A stretch of DNA of 64,000 nt, taken from an uncultured Clostridia bacterium. GTDB lineage: Bacteria > Bacillota > Clostridia > Lachnospirales > Anaerotignaceae. A model generated the notes under the pieces. The model saw only the letters and a list, made by a program, of their open reading frames with translations. It did no database searches and was not told the origin of the DNA. The stretch spans positions 28,777 to 92,776 of the forward strand of contig CAJUJJ010000011.1 of assembly GCA_910586765.1 (NCBI GenBank), read 5' to 3'. The first letter of the stretch is position 1; each line of letters starts with the position of its first letter. The position numbers and the translations under genes were made by a program. Of the stretch, positions 58,390 through 64,000 are shown in pieces.

Positions 58390-59706
58390 ATGGGACTTAT
58401 CAAAGCAGGAATGGGTGCATTAAGAGGAACATTAGCAGACCAATGGAAAGAATTTTTTTATTGTGACGCAATGGACAAAGATGTTCTTGTTACAAAAGGA
58501 AAAAAACGTATCAATTCTCATTCCTCTAACAAAAAAGGAAATGATAACATTATTTCAAATGGCAGTGTAATTGCAGTAGCAGATGGTCAATGTATGATAA
58601 TTGTAGAACAAGGGAAAGTAGTAGAAGTATGTGCAGAAGCTGGTGAATTTCAATATGACACTTCTTCCGAGCCAAGTATTTTCACTGGAGGGCTTGGTAA
58701 GGGTATAAAAGAAACTTTTCAAACAATAGGCAAGCGTTTTACATATGGTGGTGATACTGGAAAAGACCAGCGTATATACTATTTTAATACAAAGGAATTA
58801 ATTGATAATAAATTTGGTACACCAAATCCTATTCCTTTTCGTGTAGTAGATTATAAAATTGGTCTTGATGTAGATGTTTCCATTCGCTGTTCAGGGGTAT
58901 ATTCTTATAAAATTGTTGACCCATTGTTGTTTTATACAAATGTTTGTGGAAATGTAGAACAAGACTTTACACGCAGCGAATTAGATAGTCAATTAAAAAC
59001 AGAATTTATTAGTGCATTACAGCCCGCATTTGGTAGGCTTTCTGATTTAGAATTGCGTCCAAATCAAATTGTTGCTCATACCACAGAATTAGAAAATGCT
59101 ATGAATGTGGCTCTTTCTGCAAAGTGGGGACAGTTGCGTGGATTAAAAGTAATTAGTATAGCACTTGGCTCTGTTACTCTGCCTGAAGAAGATACCAAAA
59201 TTATTCAACAGCTTCAACGTACAGCAGTTTTACAAAATCCAAATATGGCTGGTGCAACTTTAGTCGGTGCACAGGCAGATGCTATGAAGGCAGCAGCTTC
59301 TAACGCAGCAGGTGCTATGAATGGTTTTGTAGGAATGGGCATGGCGATGAACACAGGCGGCGGTATAAATGCACAAAACTTATTTGCTATGGGACAGCAA
59401 CAACAAACAAGCCAGCCAATACAACAAACAAAACAATCAGAAAGCTGGAAATGTTCTTGTGGTACAGTGGCAACTGGAAAATTCTGTTCAAATTGTGGTG
59501 CTGCAAAACCAGTAAATAATACATGGACTTGTCAATGTGGTGCAGTAAACAAAGGAAAATTCTGCTCTAACTGCGGCACAAAAAGACCAAATGGTACATT
59601 ACTTTACAAATGTGATAAATGTGGCTGGGAACCAGAAGACCCAACACACCCACCAAAATTCTGCCCAGAATGTGGGGATATTTTTGATGACAACGATGTA
59701 AAATAA
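58390..59706 (+). CDS. SPFH-domain protein with C-terminal zinc ribbons (YdjI-like)
   Basis: A 438-residue protein resembling YdjI of Bacillus. Residues about 1-300 form the SPFH/virion-core type domain (GMGALRGTLADQWKEFFYCD, PFRVVDYKIGLDVDVSIRCS, GLKVISIALGSVTLPEED). A Gly/Met/Ala-rich segment (about 300-345) and Gln-rich stretch lead to three zinc-ribbon motifs near the C-terminus (CSCGTVATGKFCSNCG, CQCGAVNKGKFCSNCG, CDKCGWEPEDPTHPPKFCPE). In Bacillus ydjI belongs to a cell-envelope stress operon with pspA. It is membrane-associated in the family, and the zinc ribbons suggest a protein- or RNA-binding adaptor. RBS AAAGGAG. Confidence 0.87.
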   Translation: MGLIKAGMGALRGTLADQWKEFFYCDAMDKDVLVTKGKKRINSHSSNKKGNDNIISNGSVIAVADGQCMIIVEQGKVVEVCAEAGEFQYDTSSEPSIFTGGLGKGIKETFQTIGKRFTYGGDTGKDQRIYYFNTKELIDNKFGTPNPIPFRVVDYKIGLDVDVSIRCSGVYSYKIVDPLLFYTNVCGNVEQDFTRSELDSQLKTEFISALQPAFGRLSDLELRPNQIVAHTTELENAMNVALSAKWGQLRGLKVISIALGSVTLPEEDTKIIQQLQRTAVLQNPNMAGATLVGAQADAMKAAASNAAGAMNGFVGMGMAMNTGGGINAQNLFAMGQQQQTSQPIQQTKQSESWKCSCGTVATGKFCSNCGAAKPVNNTWTCQCGAVNKGKFCSNCGTKRPNGTLLYKCDKCGWEPEDPTHPPKFCPECGDIFDDNDVK

Positions 59707-59726
59707 ATATTAATGGTATAAATATG

Positions 59727-59761
59727 AAATGTCGCTTTATATCATAATAAAGCGGCATTTT
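59727..59761 (+). terminator. hairpin between ydjI-like and ydjG-like genes
   Basis: AAATGTCGCTTTAT pairs with ATAAAGCGGCATTT around a short loop and is followed by TTTTAAAT. It may attenuate expression of the downstream genes. Confidence 0.65.
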
Positions 59762-59792
59762 AAATATGTTATGGACTGAAAGGAAGATTTAT

Positions 59793-60875
59793 ATGGCAGA
59801 AATACAAGAATATAAATGTCCATGCTGTGGTGGTGCTATTGCTTTTGACAGCACATTACAAAAAATGAAGTGTCCTTATTGTGATACAGAGTTTGATATA
59901 GAAACATTGACAAACTATGAAAATGAATTGAAAAATGAACAAACAGATAATATGAAATGGGAAACTTCTGAAAAAGAGTGGCAGGAATATGAAACAGATA
60001 ATTTGCATTACTATGTTTGTAAATCCTGTGGTGGCGAAATTACCTGTGATAAAAATACAGTAGCAACATCTTGTCCATTTTGCGGAAATGCTGTTGTTAT
60101 GCTGGGGCAATTATCAAGTGTAAAAAAGCCAGATTACATTATTCCATTTAAACTAGATAAAAAAGCGGCAGAAGCTGCTTTAAAAAAGTATTATGAAGGA
60201 AAGCGTTTACTTCCAAAAGTATTTAAAGACCAAAACCACATAAAAGAAGTACAGGGCATTTATGTTCCTTTCTGGTTGTTCGATGCTGACGCTGATGTAA
60301 ATATGAGATATAAAGCGACAAAAATTCGAGCGTGGAGTGACAGCAAATATCACTATACAGAAACAAGTTTCTTTTCTGTATGCAGAAATGGAAGTATAGG
60401 ATTTGAAAGAGTTCCCGTTGATGGCTCTATTAAAATGCCAGATGATTTAATGGAATCTCTTGAGCCTTTCGATTTTTCACAGGCGGTAGATTTTCAGACT
60501 GCATATTTAGCAGGATATATGGCAAATAATTATGATGTAGATAGTGAACAAAGTATAAAACGTGCAAATGAAAGAATTAAAAAAAGTGCTGAAAAGGCCT
60601 TTGATACAACAGTAAATGGTTATACATCAGTTGTAAAAGAAACAGGTAGCATACAGTTACGAAATAGTGCAGTAAAATATGCTCTTTTTCCTGTATGGAT
60701 TTTAAATACAAAATGGAATGGTCAGAATTATCTTTTTGCTATGAATGGTCAAAATGGTAAAATGGTAGGGGATTTACCTCTGGATACTGCCGCATATAAA
60801 AAATGGCTGTTAGGTTTAACGGCTATAATAGGTATCATATTATATGCCTTGTCCTATATCATTTGGCTATTGTAG
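59793..60875 (+). CDS. zinc-ribbon membrane protein (YdjG-like)
   Basis: A 360-residue protein with two N-terminal zinc ribbons, CPCCGGAIAFDSTLQKMKCP and CKSCGGEITCDKNTVATSCP, a long cytoplasmic domain (about 110-330) and one C-terminal transmembrane helix (WLLGLTAIIGIILYALSYII). The arrangement matches YdjG, which partners YdjI at the membrane in Bacillus. ATG 59793 is supported by AAAGGAAG at 59779-59786; an in-frame upstream start lacks a site. It is followed at 13 bases by the TPM-domain gene. Confidence 0.85.
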   Translation: MAEIQEYKCPCCGGAIAFDSTLQKMKCPYCDTEFDIETLTNYENELKNEQTDNMKWETSEKEWQEYETDNLHYYVCKSCGGEITCDKNTVATSCPFCGNAVVMLGQLSSVKKPDYIIPFKLDKKAAEAALKKYYEGKRLLPKVFKDQNHIKEVQGIYVPFWLFDADADVNMRYKATKIRAWSDSKYHYTETSFFSVCRNGSIGFERVPVDGSIKMPDDLMESLEPFDFSQAVDFQTAYLAGYMANNYDVDSEQSIKRANERIKKSAEKAFDTTVNGYTSVVKETGSIQLRNSAVKYALFPVWILNTKWNGQNYLFAMNGQNGKMVGDLPLDTAAYKKWLLGLTAIIGIILYALSYIIWLL

Positions 60876-60888
60876 AAGGAGGCAAACT

Positions 60889-61728
60889 ATGAAAAAGAGT
60901 TTACATAGCACATTTGGAATACGTTTTTTTTATGTTATTTTTATTATTTTTATCATTTCTGTTACTTCTCTATATACTGTATTTGCATCAAGCAATATGC
61001 CAAGACTTGTAGACAAAGCAGGCTTACTTTCAAATAGTGAGCAAAAAGAGTTACTGTATAAACTAGATGAAATCAGTGAAAGACAACAAACAGATATTGT
61101 AATTGTTACAACCAATTCACTAGAAGGAGCATCTCCTATGGAATATGCTGACAACTTTTATGACAATAATGGTTATGGCTTTGGTGACGAAAATGATGGT
61201 ATACTTTTTCTCATTAGTATGGAAGAAAGAGATTGGTACATATCTACAACAGGTTATGGAATAATAGCAATTACAGATGCAGGTAGAGAATATATGTCTG
61301 AAAAATTTTTATATGACTTGAGCGAAGGAGAATATGCAGCAGCATTTACAACATTTGCAGAATTGTGTGACGATTTTATTACACAAGCAAATACAGGTAA
61401 ACCATATGATGTCAATAACTTACCAAAAGAACCATTTTGGTTTTTGGGCAATTTTTTGATTTCATTCGGTATTGGATTTATTGTTTCTCTTATTGCAACA
61501 GCAATGATGAAAGGCAAACTCAAAACAATACATTCTCAATCGCAAGCAGACATCTATGTAAAAAGAGGTAGTATGCAGCTGACAAAACAAAGTGACTTAT
61601 TTTTATATAATCACATTGACCGTAGAAAAAAACCTGAAAATAATCCGTCAAACAATCATACAGGTGGCTCAAGTACACATACCTCTCACTCTGGTAAAAC
61701 ACATGGCGGTGGTGGAGGAAAATTTTAA
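60889..61728 (+). CDS. TPM-domain membrane protein (YdjH-like)
   Basis: A 279-residue protein with an N-terminal signal anchor (FYVIFIIFIISVTSLYTVFA), an extracellular TPM domain (residues about 35-165; LVDKAGLLSNSEQKELLYKL, DENDGILFLISMEERDWYIS), a transmembrane segment (about 185-205) and a cytoplasmic tail that becomes His/Gly/Ser-rich (THGGGGGKF). TPM domains are thought to act in membrane protein or photosystem maintenance and are known as phosphatase-like folds. It is YdjH-like and closes the cluster. ATG 60889 has GAAGGAGG at the right distance. Confidence 0.87.
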   Translation: MKKSLHSTFGIRFFYVIFIIFIISVTSLYTVFASSNMPRLVDKAGLLSNSEQKELLYKLDEISERQQTDIVIVTTNSLEGASPMEYADNFYDNNGYGFGDENDGILFLISMEERDWYISTTGYGIIAITDAGREYMSEKFLYDLSEGEYAAAFTTFAELCDDFITQANTGKPYDVNNLPKEPFWFLGNFLISFGIGFIVSLIATAMMKGKLKTIHSQSQADIYVKRGSMQLTKQSDLFLYNHIDRRKKPENNPSNNHTGGSSTHTSHSGKTHGGGGGKF

Positions 61729-61773
61729 ATAAAATATCCATTTAGCCATTTTCTATTTATACGCTCTTTTGAT

Positions 61774-61815
61774 AAAAAAGCAGAAACAAGCTATTTTTAC
61801 TTGTTTCTGCTTTTT
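61774..61815. terminator. bidirectional terminator
   Basis: AAAAAAGCAGAAACAAG pairs with CTTGTTTCTGCTTTTT around a loop of about nine bases, with T/A runs on both sides. It separates the TPM gene from the M56 gene. Confidence 0.9.
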
Positions 61816-61895
61816 AAACTGAAATAATACATAAAAATATTATTTAAAATGGCAATAATAAACACTAAATCATAACATATTCATCATTACTAAAT

Positions 61896-63221
61896 TTAAT
61901 GAGGGCATTTTTTATATTCGAAGTAATCAATAACGTCTCCCTTCCAATAAGTATCACAACCAGCACAATATTCTGCATCATGAATAATCATTTTACAAGA
62001 ACCATCACTATATATTAGATGTTCTTTTATTGTAGTTTTTACTTTCTTATGCATATGTCTTGGCTCTGCTGTTTCTTCTCCTTTTTGCAATATTATTGTA
62101 GTATCTTTTATATCGCTTATATCACTTATGTAGTAACTTTCTTCAATTACTTTTGTTATTGTTATACCTTCATCTCCACTTACTTCAAAATTATTTACAT
62201 CAACCATTTCAACATTTTCTGAAAAAGCACCGTTTAGCATAATATCAGCATCTTTTGCAGCGACACTACTTACTGGCACTGTGAATAATAAAAATGCTGT
62301 TACTACTACTTTCCCCAAATTATTTCTTTTATTATTATTATACATAATATATTTAATTCTCCTATTTAATGTATTTTTTCTTTCTCCAAATCCTGCCGCA
62401 AATTTAAAGCCTTTCATTTTTTGCTTTTCTTCCATCAATTTTAACAACACTTTAATATATGTTTTCTTTTCTTCTTTTGTAAATTTTTCTGTTAATTCTT
62501 CATCACAACCCACTTCTATCCAGTCATATAATGAGTTTCTCAGTATAGAAAATAAAGGATTAAACCAATTCAAACAGCTTAATACTTGCATAGCTGCCTT
62601 CAAAGGTACATCATTTCTTTTCATGTGCATACATTCATGTCTTAATATTGCCTTCATTTCTGTTTCGTTTAATTGATTAACAAGCAATGAGGGAATTAAA
62701 ATATAGTGCTTTAATATACCTATAGTACATGGCTGAGCAATGCTTATTTTTCCATATAAGCTAATTTTTTTATTAATATTTAACTCTTTTTGTACTTCAT
62801 TTAATACTCTTTGCCAAATTGTTTCTGAAAGAGAAATTCCTCTTTTCATTGTTTTTATAGTATAGATATAATATAACATTTCATAAGCAAAATATAGTAT
62901 CATACCTATTAGCCAAACATTGACAATTTGATTTGAAATATTTGTTTGACGAATAATGTCATAAAACTTATTCTGCATTTCATTTTTTCCTGTCACAACC
63001 ATAAGTGTATTGTCCAAAAATGATTTATAACTATCATCTTTTGTCATGAGTATAGAAAAAAATGGTATTACAAACATCAATAATACTGCAACATTTAGCC
63101 ATATAATATATTTTGATGGTATTCTTCCATACAGCCATCTTTCTATATATAAAAACAATATGCCTGCTACTCCTCCAGCAACAGAAAGTTGCAATACTGC
63201 AATAAAACACATAGAAATCAA
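61896..63221 (-). CDS. BlaR1-like M56 family protein
   Basis: A 441-residue membrane protein of the BlaR1/M56 type. Four transmembrane segments surround the metalloprotease motif RHECMHMKRND (HExxH, residues about 190-200) and a cytoplasmic zinc site further on (VGCDEELTEKF). In BlaR1 a penicillin-binding sensor domain follows; here the extracellular part after residue about 315 is only about 125 residues, without SxxK or KTG motifs, and ends with paired cysteines and histidines (YCAGCDTYWKGDVI). Thus it probably senses a different signal. The TTG at 63221 overlaps the blaI stop; ATG 63212 is the alternative. Confidence 0.82.
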   Translation of the reverse strand: MISMCFIAVLQLSVAGGVAGILFLYIERWLYGRIPSKYIIWLNVAVLLMFVIPFFSILMTKDDSYKSFLDNTLMVVTGKNEMQNKFYDIIRQTNISNQIVNVWLIGMILYFAYEMLYYIYTIKTMKRGISLSETIWQRVLNEVQKELNINKKISLYGKISIAQPCTIGILKHYILIPSLLVNQLNETEMKAILRHECMHMKRNDVPLKAAMQVLSCLNWFNPLFSILRNSLYDWIEVGCDEELTEKFTKEEKKTYIKVLLKLMEEKQKMKGFKFAAGFGERKNTLNRRIKYIMYNNNKRNNLGKVVVTAFLLFTVPVSSVAAKDADIMLNGAFSENVEMVDVNNFEVSGDEGITITKVIEESYYISDISDIKDTTIILQKGEETAEPRHMHKKVKTTIKEHLIYSDGSCKMIIHDAEYCAGCDTYWKGDVIDYFEYKKCPH

Positions 63222-63592
63222 AGTTTATCAACCCACTCTTTCATATCCTTTATTTCTTGTTGTGTCAAATCTTCATCGCCTGTAAAAGCAGCTAAAAATC
63301 CTTTTAATGACCCTCCGAAATGCTTTTTTATCAGATTTTTTGCTTCGCCTTTTCTAAAATCTTTTTCTTCAATAAGCGGATAATAATAAAATGTCATTTG
63401 GTCTTTAATGCCTGCAACTGCTCCTTTTTGTTCTAATTGCCCTACAAATGTTGAAACAGTACGATATGCCCATTGAATGTCTTGCTTTTTTAATTCTGTT
63501 ATCATTTCCGAAATGCAAATTGGTTTTTCCGCTTTCCATAAAACGTTTAAAACCTTTAATTGTGCTTCTGTAATTTTTACAGTCTCTCCCAT
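63218..63592 (-). CDS. BlaI/MecI-family repressor
   Basis: A 124-residue winged-helix repressor of the BlaI/MecI/CopY family. The DNA-binding part is residues 1-75 (KITEAQLKVLNVLWKAEKPI, then WAYRTVSTFVGQLEQKGAVA); the C-terminal dimerisation helices contain NLIKKHFGGSLKGFLAAFTG and end in EEWVDKL-like sequence. It should repress its own promoter and be cleaved when the neighbouring M56 protease is activated. It lies 5' of the M56 gene with overlapping stop and start. No beta-lactamase or mecA gene is in the window. Confidence 0.88.
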   Translation of the reverse strand: MGETVKITEAQLKVLNVLWKAEKPICISEMITELKKQDIQWAYRTVSTFVGQLEQKGAVAGIKDQMTFYYYPLIEEKDFRKGEAKNLIKKHFGGSLKGFLAAFTGDEDLTQQEIKDMKEWVDKL

Positions 63593-63903
63593 TATACCTT
63601 TCCTCCTTTCTTAAAAAATATTATAAATGTAATGCAAACAATTTCATAACCATCGTACTTACAGATGGTATATTTATTGCTATGAATTATATGTACAATA
63701 AAAAATTAAATTTGTCAACTGTTTTAGCAGAAATTTTTACATTTTTTTTATTATTTTACAAAATTACCATTCTATTTTTTTATTTTAGAATAGCATATCC
63801 ATCAAAAAGTAGTTTCATTCACATTTATTTCTACTATTGTGAAAAAAATTAATAGAAGTAAATTTTAATGTATTTCATCATTGGCTCTTTTGTATTTTTT
63901 CAA
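63593..63903. promoter_or_regulatory. blaI control region, 311 bases
   Basis: An AT-rich region without an ORF. It contains a dyad CATCGTACTTACAGATG at 63651-63667 with CATC/GATG ends and TACTTACA core, a plausible BlaI-like operator, and a TTGACA on the reverse strand at about 63713-63718 with TATAAT beyond a 21-base spacer that is too long for consensus. Confidence 0.35.
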
Positions 63904-63988
63904 TTATGTTCCTATTATAGCATTTACTCCAATAATATCTAATGCTGATTTTATATCTATTTCTGATTTACCATTTTCATTCAAATAT
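63904..63988 (-). CDS. partial CDS, C-terminal end, truncated at window edge
   Basis: From the right edge the reverse strand reads 27 residues, YLNENGKSEIDIKSALDI then IGVNAIIGT, ending at a TAA at 63904-63906. The start is beyond the window. The composition is that of a normal gene; the family cannot be named. It abuts the adapter-like bases, so the true continuation is unknown. Confidence 0.4.
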
Positions 63989-64000
63989 AGATCGGAAGAG
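63989..64000. other. sequencing-adapter match (artefact)
   Basis: AGATCGGAAGAG is the first 12 bases of the common Illumina adapter, at the very end of the sequence. A match at the terminus is most simply explained as an untrimmed adapter at a contig end, not as biology. Confidence 0.85.

Overview
The window is a 64 kb stretch of very AT-rich DNA with consensus TTGACA/TATAAT promoters, strong GGAGG ribosome binding sites, some TTG/GTG starts, many PTS operons and a SepF gene. This points to a low-GC Gram-positive anaerobe of the Clostridia. A Lachnospiraceae/Anaerotignum-like fermenter is a reasonable guess, because one protein closely resembles the beta-alanyl-CoA ammonia-lyase of Clostridium propionicum as I remember it. 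The taxon is inferred, not proven. There are no rRNA, tRNA or CRISPR features. The last 12 bases match an Illumina adapter, so the right edge is probably an untrimmed contig end.

Layout, left to right. 1-4.5 kb: a decaying galactitol PTS (gatA, gatB, gatC remnants), its SorC regulator, then an aldolase, a YjbQ protein and an archaeal-type triosephosphate-isomerase homologue. 4.5-14 kb: a LacI regulator, then an operon with a SorC regulator, a glucitol-type PTS (srlA, srlE, srlB), a DRL/COG4091 oxidoreductase, transaldolase, split transketolase, RpiB and GutM. This looks like uptake of a pentitol or branched polyol that enters the pentose phosphate pathway. 14-15.3 kb: MarR plus a YczE-like membrane protein. 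15.4-19.7 kb: a beta-glucoside PTS and 6-phospho-beta-glucosidase with an RpiR regulator. 19.9-28.8 kb: a ROK regulator, DUF4867, an L-fucose-isomerase-like enzyme, xylulokinase and a ChvE/MmsAB-type sugar ABC transporter. 29-31.9 kb: a GH13 glucosidase, an IS1-family remnant and sepF. 32-37.4 kb: a MerR gene and a second beta-glucoside operon controlled by a LicT-type antiterminator, with promoter, RAT site and terminator all readable. 37.4-38.3 kb: decayed sequence.

38.3-50.4 kb is the most interesting part: LysR regulator, Glu/Leu/Phe/Val dehydrogenase homologue, M20 amidohydrolase, ectoine hydrolase (DoeA-like), TRAP transporter, DMT transporter, four-subunit 2-oxoacid:ferredoxin oxidoreductase and beta-alanyl-CoA ammonia-lyase. 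Read together these suggest a complete anaerobic ectoine route: ectoine to N-acetyl-diaminobutyrate to diaminobutyrate to 4-amino-2-oxobutyrate to beta-alanyl-CoA to acryloyl-CoA. The aerobic DoeC/DoeD branch is not present.

50.5-57.8 kb is an inositol operon (iolG, iolI, transporter, iolE, iolH) under a LacI-family regulator with two matching operators. Its GPH transporter is fused to a cytidylate-kinase-like domain. 58-61.7 kb holds a ydjI-ydjG-ydjH-like envelope-stress cluster (SPFH, zinc ribbon, TPM). 61.9-63.6 kb holds a BlaR1-like M56 protein and a BlaI-type repressor with no beta-lactamase nearby. A truncated CDS runs off the right end.
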